DNA from: Halicephalobus mephisto
Lineage: Eukaryota; Nematoda; Chromadorea; Rhabditida; Panagrolaimidae
DNA: 64,000 nucleotides
Assembly (NCBI GenBank): GCA_009193035.1
Contig: SWDT01000021.1
Span: 147,494 to 211,493 of the forward strand
Direction: 5' to 3'
Each line of letters begins with the position of its first letter. Within the stretch, counting starts at the first letter, position 1. Of the stretch, positions 47,312-58,540 are shown in pieces. Below the pieces are notes generated by a model. It made no database searches. It was not told the DNA's origin and saw nothing but the letters and a program-made list of their open reading frames with translations. The position numbers and the translations under genes were made by a program.

Positions 47312-49540
47312 TTGCCGTAAATGAGGATGATGTGACGTTTAAATATGTAGAGACTCAATATCCTCAATCAATTCTGTGTGTAATCGTATTTTTACTAGGG
47401 TTATTATCTTTTTCGCCATTATTCCCAAAACTCTCTTCGAAGAGAATACGTGAGAATTTTTTCACGTACTGTTTTTTGGAGTTGGATAAAGAAAAATAAT
47501 CCGATTGGTGCTCTCCAAAGAAAGGGTGCGTAAAAAAATTTGTACACACTCTTTTGAAAGAAAGGTTTGGGAATAATGACGAAAATGATAACTACTTTAA
47601 TTTTTACTCACAAGATAATGGAATAAATAGTATGTTATTGCTGTACTATTGGTGTGTGTTATTGGTTGGATGTCAATGGTGTGACACCTTGGAGCTCCTT
47701 GATTGGACGGAAAACTGTTGGTTCCTACCATTAGCAATTAAGCTTGTTTATCTCAACATAAACATAGAACAAAGTGAGGAAAGGCCCGTATTTGACCGAG
47801 GTCAAACTCGGATCAGGTTGGAGTTGAATTCTCTCAAAGGTTAACTCTCTAACACTTTAGTCTCACTTCACAGGCGTCGGCTGACTGGGCGGAGCTGTGG
47901 GCATCCTGTCCAGGCCGTTCCGGTTTAATTCCGATCTTTATGCCTACAGTGTTGTAAATGGTATACAAACGTATCGTGAGAATGGAAACATTAAAACTCG
48001 GAATCCGGATTGTATTTTAGGCAACTTAAGGCAGATGTTTGGAAATTTAGTTTAACCGTATATAAATTTTTTGGTTTGCTGAAAAACTGATGAAGTTGAA
48101 AATTAGTTTGTTTTCTAATGCAAACAATCTTAAGAACCATTCTAATAATAGAGCTGGCAAAACAAAGTTCTATACATTAAAATCAGTACGTTCTTAGCTG
48201 TTTATTGGCACATGAACCATTCATAACCGCACACTTTCAAACAAAATATAAAAGTTTGTCCAATATCTGAACAACATTTCTATTCGACTTTTTTTGAGCT
48301 TGGGGGATAAGCAACAAGGTCTCTTTCCTGTTAAAGGAAAATACCAGTTATTTTCTTATATGAGGAATAATTGAATTGTTAAACTCTATTTTGAAGAGAG
48401 AAAATTTACGAAAATATTCAAAAATGTCGATATTATTTGTTTCATGCAGAAATATGTGGAGTCACTTAACTCATTAATCCTTTTTTGCCGAATTTATAAT
48501 ATCAAAAAGTCCTCTGAATATTTTTTGCAAGATTCACTTAAGAAAAAGATCGAAATTTGAAAAAATTGAAAAATCAAATTTTCGGTTGAAACCATAGGAG
48601 GAATCATGAGAATTTTTCAAAACTTATCAAATTCGACTGATTGGTGTAAAGTTTGACGAAAAATGTTAGAAGTTGATGCAAAATCAATGTTGAAGGAATT
48701 TTTGAAATCAGTTAATTCTTTTATAATATACAAGTGGATCATAATCTAATGTTAGGAAATATTTTAAATAAGAAATTGACATATTAATTTTTGTATTCAA
48801 TATACTATTTAGGCAAATTTTTCATTAATTCTAGTATTAATGAATGAATAATAATGGAAAACAAACCCAATCATATGATTATTATCTTTGAATGTGTAAT
48901 GTTGTCTTTTAAATATTTTCCAATAAAAGTTTTCGTTTAAAAATTAAAGTAAAGAACCCATTCTGTTAATATGAAATAATGTAATTGGTATTGTGCTTCA
49001 ACAAGAAATAGATCTCGTTGCTTATCTCCCAAGTTCAAAGGAAGAAGTCGAATAGGAATGATATTGAGGTATTTGAAAGAATTATTATATTTTATCTCAG
49101 GGTTAACAGATATGGGTGGTTAATATACTATTCGATAATTATTCACCTCCCCTTTACAGCAGATATGTAGATATTTTTCATTCATCCTTATCAATTGAAT
49201 TATTAAGAATTTTTATACTCGAAAACAAACAAATTTTCAATTTTATAATTTTTCAGCGAACCAAAAAATGTTCAAAAATCTTATATATGATTGGACTAAA
49301 TGCCCAAACTCTACCAGAAGCTGCCTAAATTGCAGTCGGAACTCCGAGTGTTAAAGAAGTTATTGCAATAATATGATAGAGAATACTAAAGTATCAGTAA
49401 AACAAAGGAAAATTTTAAAATTCGTTTGCACATGCGCGAGTAATTCAAAAAATTTCAAAACCTGACATAAATCACTTTGTCGTAAATATATTTAGTTATT
49501 AAAATTCTGTGTATTTAAAACTACAACAAAAATTATTAAT
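47312..49540. other. Intergenic region after gene C
   Basis: Holds the second 275-bp block at 47669-47943; otherwise AT-rich. A short ORF at 49116-49328 has no domain or splice support. Confidence 0.4.
47669..47943. repeat. ~275-bp GC-richer repeat block, copy 2
   Basis: Counterpart of 26678-26953, with only a few differences in the first 200 bp. It lies 358 bp after the gene C stop. Sequence on its two sides resembles contiguous sequence after gene B, so it may be an insertion. Confidence 0.8.
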
Positions 49541-49544
49541 GTGT

Positions 49545-50675
49545 CTTGCATCCATTTTTACTGATTACATCAAATAATCTGTAATTCATTGGATGAGTTA
49601 TATTATTTATGGTTCTTGAAGGTATGTTCTTACAACAGTCTGCAATGGCTTTCTTCAATTCAGAAAAATTAGAATACTGCTGTCCATCCTTGAATAATTG
49701 TCGAGTCATAATACTTTGATAATTCTCTATTGGATTCCAATCAGGCGAATGTGTAGATTAGGGTAGAAGAGAGATTTGGTTCTTACCAAATCATTGTATG
49801 GCATCATTAATAACATGAATTCACGTATTGTCTTATTTAAAAACAAATCTCTGTCATTAATATTATCTGACAAATGGCACAAGCTTTTTTTATAAAAGAC
49901 AGTGGTAATTGGTACTCTTCATTTTGACAGTAATAAAGTTCAGTTCAAGCTTGCTAACTTGGGGAAATCCTTCTTATATCATAACGGAATTCCTACCAAA
50001 GTTATACTTAGAAAAAGATTAGAGTTCTTTCCTCAATTAATATGAATAATACTTATAGCCATCAGATCCATGAAAATTGAACTTTTTTCATTAGAAACAG
50101 TAATTTTAAAAATGAAAAATTAAATAAGTCACAAACAGATTACAATTACATGCTTTCAGTCCCTATCCATATTAGTTTCTGAAAATTCAGGCCTTATTTC
50201 CTTACAGATTGGTAAGATTCTTGGAACCTTTATCAACTTCAATACCTTGTAATGAAGAGCTTTGACAACGACTATTATGTCAACAGTTCTAATAGAGGCA
50301 TCAACTTCACATTCATTTCTAATATCTTTCATGGGATTCGAACCCTTCTTTCGGATTCTTTGCTAGTCTCTTAGATTTAATTCCTGTAGATGACTAGACC
50401 TCTTCTCATATTTCTTCTAATGGAAAATCTGTCTTATTTTGGTTTCTGAACAATCAAGTTCTCTAATAATACATTCATAAGTTTTTCCGGCTTGTCGAGT
50501 ATTCTTAATATATCCTCTCTCATAGTAAACTTGATACCACAAGACATGATACAGTAGTAACAATACATAAAAACAACCGGTTTGAACCAAAAAGAAGTGA
50601 CAACAACTTATATTTATGTTGCAGTGACTTGCGTCAGATCTCGGAATTTTCAAGATTTCTTGTACTTTTACCAAA
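49545..50675 (-). mobile_element. Decayed Tc1-like element (minus strand)
   Basis: Read on the minus strand, broken frames give transposase fragments in order: RGYIKNTRQAGKT and YECIIRELDCSETKIRQI (helix-turn-helix, about 50500-50420), then SPDWNPIENYQ near 49730 (the SPDLNPIEN block holding the last catalytic acidic region), then KDGQQYS and a C-terminal NYRLFDVISKNG block near 49590. Stops are frequent in the middle. Ends not defined. Confidence 0.65.
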
Positions 50676-51826
50676 TAACTCCTACATTTTCTTTTCTTTT
50701 ATTAGTAATTAATTCTGTTCTATTATATTATGATAATAACTCACTCGAACACATACCTGGTATATGAAAAATCATAATTGCTTATAATTATGTCCAGCAC
50801 TTTATTATTTTTTATTTCTACACTATCCTTTTATCGTTTTGATCGGTTGGTTTTAAGTATGATATTGATAGGAGAATAACCATGGAAAACAAAAGAAACC
50901 GAGCTTCATTTTCTTTGAACCATTCTGGATTACAATCTCTGAAATCTTTCAGAAAAATGTTTCTTCCCAAAATGAAGGTAAAGAGCTTACTTTCTTTATA
51001 TATAATTACATAATTATATAGTTCATATTGTTTAACAACATATCAAGAACTCGGTCCTTAAATACTGCGCTGAATGTATGTTGTCTAATATGGACAGTAT
51101 TAGGGATCATAAAGAAATTTCTCATCTTTCTTTAATAATGACTGGAAGAAATAATTCGCATATTGTTTGATAGAAAATTGGAGGAGATTTACGAAAGGCA
51201 TATTAATATCATCTCAAGTCATTTATGAATTAAGCTATTAACTTTTTTCGAGCACAATTGAAAAAAATTTTTAAAATAATTTTTCATACACTAAACTTAA
51301 CTGAATCCTGGAATGCCATATGTTGTTTAAGTCATTACTCCAAAATCTATAAATCGCTGTAAAAATTACAGACAGGGTTCCATGTACTAATTAGTTTTTC
51401 TAAAAAGTAATGAGAAATACAAGAAAACACGATCTTATATTTAGAGATCTGTCGAATTATTGCTCTTCAGAAGGCCGTTCAACAAGAACAAAACATTAAT
51501 TCGGAATCTACATTTAAAGCATTACAAAATGGTATATTAGTAATATCAAAAAACCACTTTGAATAAATACACTTTTCCTTGTAAGATCGTCACATATGCC
51601 CCCGAATTATCTTCAATATCACATTGATTATTAGATCTACTTTTCTTGAAGTAAATAAAAAGCAATTAACCTTGCTGTTTATCGCTATTCTCAATTCCAA
51701 TATTTTGTGAGGAGTCATTTTCCCACAAATAAGGAGTTTGATAACAAAAATTACTTATGATAACGTTATTGATCCACTGTAATTTAAAGATGCTTAATGA
51801 TAATTCACAAATATTCATTATCAAAA
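50676..51826. other. Intergenic region
   Basis: AT-rich. The part 50582-50770 resembles, in reverse, sequence near 41650-41790, so it may be part of a dispersed element associated with the Tc1-like copies. Nothing else recognised. Confidence 0.35.
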
Positions 51827-51976
51827 ATGGATTGCTGTCTTGATTCTTCCTATAACTTGGAAACCCAGAAAAACACCAATTTTCGTCAAAAAAGAATTCT
51901 TGCTGTTGTTGGTTTTGTAATTATTTTGTTATTGCTCTGCGGAATTGTTGCTGCTATTTTTACTTTAAAAAACTAG
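51827..51976 (+). CDS. 49-residue membrane microprotein resembling the head of genes A-C
   Basis: A single-exon ORF encodes MDCCLDSSYNLETQKN, then TNFRQKRILAVVGFVIILLL and CGIVAAIFTLKN, ending at TAG 51974-51976. The layout (MD start, short tail, a basic QKRI motif, one transmembrane helix, Lys end) aligns with the N-terminal ~50 residues of gene A (YNQKRILKIAGIVIIVCL). No vWA-like domain or repeat follows within the next kilobase. It may be a truncated paralogue, a remnant first exon, or a genuine small membrane protein. Expression is unknown. Confidence 0.5.
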   Translation: MDCCLDSSYNLETQKNTNFRQKRILAVVGFVIILLLLCGIVAAIFTLKN

Positions 51977-53330
51977 AAGAAGTTATAATTCTCCAGAAAC
52001 CACCGATTTTGAATTACAATTCTTTGATATATTTAATTAATCTGTAAAATCTCAGATTGCATTGGAATCTTGTTCCCGATCCACTCTTTGAGATTCTTGA
52101 TTGTCTTCTTGACCGGTCAGACTTGTTTTCTTTAATTACTTGGTGATTTTGTTCGATTTCCGTTTTCGCATTGTTGTTTATTTTCCATATTCGTAAAAAT
52201 AAAACCATCTTTACATTTTCCTACTTTGTAGTAATAAAGAAATGCAGAAATTTATGAGTTAATATAGGTCTAAAATAATTTGATTCAAAAACTTTCTGTC
52301 GATTGACCTCGAGGGAATCACGCCTGAGGGCATCATTCAGGAAGAGACGTTTCTGCTTGACAAGCGGAAACTTTTTTCTTTGAGCGGCGACATACTTGCT
52401 CCTCCGACAAACAGATCCATTCTGCTATCCGGATTCCACGCTCCACATTTGAAAAGAGCTCCTCCTGGATTTTCCTTCTCGAACAAATCCTGGATTTCTC
52501 GTTCAAGGGTAGTTTGAATTTGAAGATTTTTATTAACTGGTTTCTTAATGCAGCAGTTCTTGACCTTTTGAAATACTCAGTGTATCAGTAAAAGGATGTT
52601 TCTTTTTTATTTAAATTAATTGGAAATTTACAATTCGTGATCCCTGAAAAACTAAATTCACGAATATTGCGGGTTTTACGTGGATCACGCTTTCTTCTAG
52701 AATTCGATCAGCCGATAATTCTCCGCAATAAACCTATCTTACAGTAAATAAATCTCCAATAGTGGTAGAGAATAGCAAAAATAATGTTCGTGAAAATTCT
52801 CTATATCGGGATTTTGTCTATTATTGAAGGTTTTCTTGCTGGATTCCATTTCTACTTAGAAATGAAAGAATTTGTCTCAATTTTGAGGGATTTCCAGGTG
52901 AAATTAATGTCATTTTCTCTTTAGATTACTTTTAACGTAAAATTTTTCCGTATTTAAGATCAGGCGAACTTGTCACGATCATCTGCGATTTTGAAACAAG
53001 AGTTGATATCATTCTTTTAATGAATTATTTGTAACCCAAAATTCCACATGTGCTTAGGATTAAGTGAATTTGTTATGATCGTAAGCGAAAGTCGATATCA
53101 TCCTCCTTCTAGATCGCTTTGGACGCTAAACTCTAATTACGCTGATATACGAGGAAGTTTGATATTGCTATCTGAGCTTCCCGGCGGGAGTTGATTTTGC
53201 GTTGCGCGACAATAAGTTTCTCCCAAAAATCCGAAACGAGGTCATTCTCATTCCTGAAACTGAAACTACGAATCAATTTTCCTTTAGTCACCTTGCTCCT
53301 GTTTCAAAAAGTTGACTTTGGTTTTTATCC
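51977..53330. other. Intergenic region with two unsupported coding-like fragments
   Basis: Mostly AT-rich with no gene recognised. It contains an orphan minus-strand reading frame (52337-52575), a 46-codon plus-strand ORF starting with a hydrophobic segment (52784-52924, MFVKILYIGILSIIEGF), and two loosely repeated segments at about 52960-53110. Confidence 0.35.
52337..52575 (-). CDS. Possible orphan C-terminal exon
   Basis: The minus strand is open for about 80 codons, with less AT-rich, protein-like composition, ending at TGA 52339-52337. The reading includes TTLEREIQDLFEKENPGG, ALFKCGAWNPDSRMDLFVGG and SMSPLKEKSFRLSSRN. A possible acceptor (CTGAG) lies at the upstream edge, but no upstream exon was found before the warthog gene on the other strand. 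It may be a gene remnant or the end of a gene with a small distant exon. Family not recognised. Confidence 0.35.
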
Positions 53331-53366
53331 TATTTAAACCGGATTTTTAATAACTTGTATTTTCAG
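53331..53366 (+). promoter_or_regulatory. TATA-like box and leader acceptor of warthog gene
   Basis: TATTTAAA is at 53331-53338. TTTTCAG ends at 53366, four bases before the ATG, a likely spliced-leader acceptor. Confidence 0.5.
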
Positions 53367-53370
53367 AACC

Positions 53371-55609
53371 ATGACAAGGTATTTATTACTATTCTTTCTT
53401 CTTCCAATAGCGGTATTCGCCTCATATTGCGGAAAATCAGGAGTTCCTTATAGTTTCGAAGTCCTGCCTTCTGGAGCTCCTGTTCTCGGATGTGCTCAGC
53501 CGAGCTGCGTAGTCTCTCCAGAAGATTTCCAGGAAGACAGTGAATTCTTAACTGACATCAACGGTCAAGCCGATGGGTTCTTCAGAGAAGGAGACAGAAA
53601 GCAAAAAAGATACAGACACGAATCTGCTCCAAAATTGGTTGCGGTAGGATCCACCGTTAGTCCTTAATTAAAATTGATTTTCTGATTTTCTAGAACTGTA
53701 GTGGTGGATTCAGTCAATTGTCTTGCCCGCGGAAGAATCAATGGGTCGGAGGCATCGAATACATTGACCATCCAAGACAACCGTAAGTTACCCTTGGTTT
53801 TTGAGAGAAATACATAGTAACTTTTACAAATCTTGTATTGCAGTCTGATTCTTCAATGCTGCTCATTCGAAGGCCTCAGATTCTCCCAAGAAGTCGGGAT
53901 GACCGTCGTTGGTCCTGGAGAAGCTATCACTGGAGGAGAAGTCATCAGAAACGGTCGTCAGATCTCCTTTGACGTAATTGCCAATGTCAGAAAAATAGTC
54001 CAACCAGGACACGGACATAAGGCCTCTTATGAAGTCACGGTAAGGAGAATGAATTGTCTTCCCGATCCTCCCGAGCCTGAAGTCGGTTTCGACAAGGAAG
54101 TTCCTAGTGAAGTTTTGAAGGTGTTGTCTACTGCCAAAAACGGAAAAGACCTTGGAACAAAGGAAAAGTTTGAAAAAATCGCAAAGAAGAAAAACAAGAA
54201 GAGGTGAGTCAGAGCAAATTGCTATATTAATTATTATAACAAAATTTTCCAGCAAAGACCAAAATCCTCAACAACACGGTGCTAAGCAGTTCGCAGCAGA
54301 ATCCGAGAATAGCATCAACGTCGACCCCATCCCCAACTCGAATATTGAGCTCCTCCCATCCACTCCTGCTCCCCAGCAACCTGCCTCTTCAGTTAATCAA
54401 CAACAAGCCGTTCCCCCAGTTGATCCTCAGCAACCTGTTCCCCAAGTGAACCCCCAACAACCCCAGCCTCTCCCTGCTCATCAGGTTACTCAAACCGGAG
54501 TCCAGTCTCCCTTCCAACCTCAGCAAGTTCAGCCTGTCCCCGTTCCCGGGTTCGGAGCCCCTCCAGCCTTCCCTGGGTTCCCTCCTGCTTTCGGTGCAGG
54601 AGCTGCAGGCTTCCCTCCAGCTGCGACCCCTAGTCCATTCGGTGGATTCCCCACTTTCGCCCCCTATGGAGTCACTCAAGCTCCCCCAGCTCCTCAGGTC
54701 CCTGCTCAAGGATCCACTTCCACTTGGGACACTGCTGTTAGAGAGCAGCCTCCTAGACCAACTTTCCCTAATGGTGTCGAAGTTTTCCCAACAGTCGGAA
54801 CCGCATTCATGACTCCCGCTCCTGCATTCCCGACCTTCCCGACTGCTCCCCAGTTTGCAGCCGTCACCCCAGGCCCTGTTGTTCCTGCAAGACCTGGAGT
54901 TCCTGACCAAGTCCAACTTCCTTCCCTTGCTAGTCCTCCTCCATTGCCAAATCTAGAACAGACCGTCAGAAACGAAGGAACAGCCGCAGCCATTTCTAGA
55001 GTTGACGGTGGAATCAGTCAACCTGTTGCTGCTTCCGGAGCTCAAACTCAAGCTGCCCCTAATGTTGCAGTTCAACAACCCATTGGAGGTCAACCTTCTC
55101 AATCAGCTCAATCCCAACCAGTTCAACCCCAACAACCTCAAGGATTCCAACCCCAAGGATTCCGACCTCAAGGATTCCAACCTCAAGGATTCCAACCTCA
55201 AGGATTCCATCCACAAGGATTCCAACCTTTCACTTTCCCTCCTCCTGCTCACCCATTCCAATTCCCTTCAGGCTTCCAATTCCCCTCATTCCCAGCTGTC
55301 GGAGGAGCAGGTTCTGGCCCAGCTGCAACCCTCCCAACTCTCCCTCCATTCTCCTTCCCCACTCTGCCTCCTCCAGCAGCAACTACTCCCCATCCCCTCT
55401 TCACCCTCCCGACGCCTGCTCCGTCTCAACAAGTTCAACAACCCCAACAAATTCAGCAGCCCCAACAACCCCAAGTAGCCCAAGGGCAGCAACAACCTCA
55501 ACCAGCTCCTCCAGCAGCTCAAGCCCAAGGAACTCTTCTCTTTCCTGGATTAGCCCCCATCCAGTTCCCAGGACTTGGTCCTATCGCTGGATCTTCTCAG
55601 AAAAAATAA
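53371..55609 (+). CDS. Warthog (hedgehog-related) secreted protein without Hint/Hog module
   Basis: Four exons, 53371-53643, 53694-53782, 53844-54203 and 54253-55609, total 2079 nt (692 aa). A signal peptide (MTRYLLLFFLLPIAVFA) precedes the Wart domain: SYCGKSGVPYSFEVLPSGAP, VLGCAQPSC, LSCPRKNQWVGGIEY, LILQCCSFEGLRFS, GPGEAITGGEV, SFDVIANVRKI and RRMNCLPDP, with paired cysteines typical of nematode WRT proteins. A basic Lys-rich linker follows. The C-terminal ~430 residues are Pro/Gln/Ala-rich with a short PQGFQ repeat (about 55138-55225) instead of the self-splicing Hog domain. WRT proteins act in the epidermis and cuticle and in moulting. Without Hog there should be no autoprocessing or sterol transfer. 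Which C. elegans wrt gene is the orthologue is not clear. Confidence 0.88.
55138..55225 (+). repeat. 15-bp coding repeat, PQGF(Q/R/H)
   Basis: Six copies of a 15-bp unit encode PQGFQ, PQGFR and PQGFH in tandem within the Pro/Gln-rich tail of the warthog protein. Confidence 0.85.
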
Positions 55610-55644
55610 AATAACTTATTTATTCTCAAATAAAAAATAACCTA

Positions 55645-56989
55645 TTATCTCGTAACATTTTCAATTTCATTTTTGAACTTGTCCAATCCCATCAAATAAT
55701 CCCTTAAGCACGTCAAAATCAGTCCGTGCTGATTTTTTCCCTTCCATTTCAAAGACTTGGATGGTGCAAGGTTCTGTTTCGTCATCCCAGTGCCCCATAC
55801 ATTGTCATCTTTAAAACACGCGTCAACCAAGATAGATCCGGCTGTTTTGAATAGTTCTCGACGGAGATCCTTATTCTGAACGTATTTGTAGTAAGAGCCG
55901 CATTTCATGACCTAAAAATAAATAAATTATTACTTTAAAGAAGTAATGAAACTTATAAATCAGAAAACTCAAATACCTTCGCAGCAGGACTAACGTTTGC
56001 ATATTTGCTTCACTATTCGCTTTTTATGGAAGCCAACAAATTTCAATTTGCCTTGTTTGAATTACCAGGAACCAAAAAATTAGGAGCATTCTCATTAAAA
56101 ATTGACCAAATTTCACTAACTTATATACAAACAAAAGACAAATAAGAAAACATTGGTTCGATTGCGAACGATGCTTGATTTATTCTTCGGCTATGGATTA
56201 AGTTACTGATTGTTTGAGAAAGTATCAATCAACCTAGTGGTTCAAAAGTGAATCAAACATGATTTATGACGGGATCAACACTTGTAATTCTGTTCAGTAA
56301 TTTACTCTTTTCGATGCAAATGAATAAATTCCGATTATATTTTGTCTTATTTGTTGGAAATAAATTAGAAATTTCTCCATAAAAAATGTCCGAAATCTGT
56401 TAATTTATGTAAAAAGAACAAACGAATAAAAGAACGCTGATCCGATTGCGAACGATGTTTGATTCATTCTCCCAACACTAGCTTGGTTAATGATTGTTTG
56501 AAATTTATTTCAACGAACATGAATAGAGATTTGATCCCATTCCTCTTCATCGAAGTTAGTGATTCCCTGTCTCCCGATTTCGTAAGCAGAATCAGGATAT
56601 AAACTGTTGATTTGCCATCCAAAATGTTCGTTTCCCGTCACTCCAAAGAACCTCAACTTTTCGTGAATAAAGTAATTGGTCACGGAATAATACCTCCTTC
56701 CATTGACGAAGAAAGGCTGGCAAAAGGAAGAGCTGAACCCGTTTTCAGAAGTGAAAAAAATGTACTTTCCCGGAGAAGAAATGTTGATTCTTACGTCTTT
56801 TTCAAATCCGAGTAATTTAGTCTTGTTTCGAAATTTCCAAGGCATATAGATAGGTTGGTAGTATCTGATATCACATTCAATTTCGCTGTAGGAATAAGGC
56901 GGAATCACTTCAGTAGGATAAAAATCGGGTTCGTACTGAAATTTACCTAGGAAATTCTCGTCGTATTCCGTAAGGAACATCTTTGACAT
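55645..56989 (-). CDS. NADAR-domain protein (ADP-ribose-related glycosidase family)
   Basis: Two exons, 56989-56519 and 55911-55645, total 738 nt (245 aa). The donor CAT|GTTCGT and acceptor TTTTTAG join in phase as DQISIHVMKCGSYYKYVQN, restoring the central NADAR segment. Exon 1 carries ENGFSSSFCQPFFVNGRRYY and SVTNYFIHEK, matching the FSNFY ... SEHYF region; exon 2 carries KTAGSILVDACFKDD, NVWGTGM and WKGKNQHGLILTCLRDYL, matching the D..WG.G and NxLG..LM..R blocks. NADAR proteins (YbiA-like) remove ADP-ribose or hydrolyse related N-glycosides. The Glu of the SEHYF-type motif, important in YbiA, is Thr here (VTNYF), so activity is doubtful. The N-terminal ~60 residues are not recognised. The gene converges on the warthog gene, with 35 bp between stops. 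Confidence 0.82.
56140..56519. repeat. ~270-bp-spaced direct repeat in NADAR intron and at its donor
   Basis: About 100 bp at 56140-56235 (GATTGCGAACGATGCTTGAT ... CTGATTGTTTGA) recurs at 56425-56510 (GATTGCGAACGATGTTTGAT ... ATGATTGTTTGA), running up to the splice donor. The intron is 607 bp, much longer than most here. Confidence 0.6.
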
Positions 56990-58540
56990 ACAGGAAAAGA
57001 AAAAAATTTGGGTTTTATTTATCTTTTAAGCAATATTGTGCAATTTCTTCTTCGTTGATAAATTTCGAAACTACTTTCTCTATTTGACTCTGAGTTATCT
57101 CTCCCCTTTTTCTGAACTCTTATCATCGATAATATTTACTGTACATTGAACCACTCAGGTTTTACACTTAATTGGCTTACAATTTCCTAGACATATTGGT
57201 GATAAAATTGTCTCTGTGTTGATGACGGAAGATAAGAGGATTCTAAAATAGAGTTAAGGGAGATTTTCATGTTCATAGCAGAGGATTTTTATATTGATGG
57301 GTTTGGCTTGAGTTAGCAGATTTTTAAGCAATATCCTGAAGACCAATCATGAGCTTAAGTTTGTGAATAATTTCAGTCATCGCAACTAGATCTTTAGGAA
57401 GGCTCGTTCAAATATTTTTGGAAGATAAGCAGGAATCTTTCAGTAGATGTCTTATTTAGGAAAGTCATTTGAAATTGCTAAAAATAGAGCAGAAAGTAAA
57501 CATAACTTTATACAATTGTCAAACTATTAATTTTATTATTAAATTATGATGGAATTTAAAATAAACTGTCTTATACAGTTTTTGTAGTATATGAATAATT
57601 AAAAGTTCTATCTCTTTAGAATTACTAAATTTGTAAATAATAATTTCCTAGAAAATCTTTGGATGATTTATAGGGTTTATTGTATTAGTACACCATGCGA
57701 GATCTTCAACTCGAGTTAGTTTATCAAAACTTAGTGATGAAAGTGAGATCTTTTATATTTGCTATCATAATTAAATTAAGGGATAATTAAGTATCAGAAT
57801 TTACGGATATGGTAATTACTATGATTGTAACTTCGTTAGCTTTATGGTGTGTCTTGAAATTTAGATTTTGAGATGCAGTAGCAAATTCCCACGATTAAAG
57901 TGAAATTAATATATATATATTAATTCAAAATGTATCAAGTAATAAGACAATTCTTGAAGTGTTATTTTTGAATTAATTGGTCAGTGCTTAGGAAGAGTGT
58001 AGCTATGACAGAATTTTGTTTCTTCTTTTCATATATTACTAAGATCAAAACTGAGATATTAATAACTCTTATTGAAACAACTGTAAATATTATCACCACA
58101 TTAGGCAACAAACATTTGAGTTCAATATACTTTATCAGATCCTGTCCCATTATTTTAACTCTATTATCTTTGAATGTTCATATATTTACGATATTTCTAG
58201 TATTAAGATAGAAAAGATATCTATTCCACAATTTTAAATATTCATAAATTTTGAAGTATCTATTTTCTGTCTTACAATAGAAACCATTGTTCCAAATATT
58301 ATACAAAAAAATTAGCTGATGCACTTTATTTGTATTAATTTCCGAAATTGAGCAGTTGAATGGTGAACAAATCAAACATACTTTATTACAATAAAATGAA
58401 AAACTCAGAAATAAAATGCATTTTATATTATATTTCTGGTTTGCAAATTACAACAGTTTTATACCTTTTCCACAACTTTCTAAATGAGTCATTTCATTTT
58501 TTAAATTATCTTCTCTTTATTGATTATCATTTAGAGGCAA
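56990..58540. other. AT-rich intergenic region
   Basis: No ORF with protein-like composition, RNA gene or clear repeat was found between the NADAR gene and the 3' end of gene E. Confidence 0.4.

Noticed and set aside
47925..47945. GGTTTAATT resembling the 5' end of a spliced-leader RNA
   Set aside because: Only nine bases match, no donor site follows at the expected distance, and the first block copy reads AGTTTAATT.
50330..50345. GGGTTCGAATCCC on the minus strand, resembling a tRNA T-arm
   Set aside because: No matching acceptor, D or anticodon arms could be drawn around it, and it lies inside Tc1-like transposase remnants.
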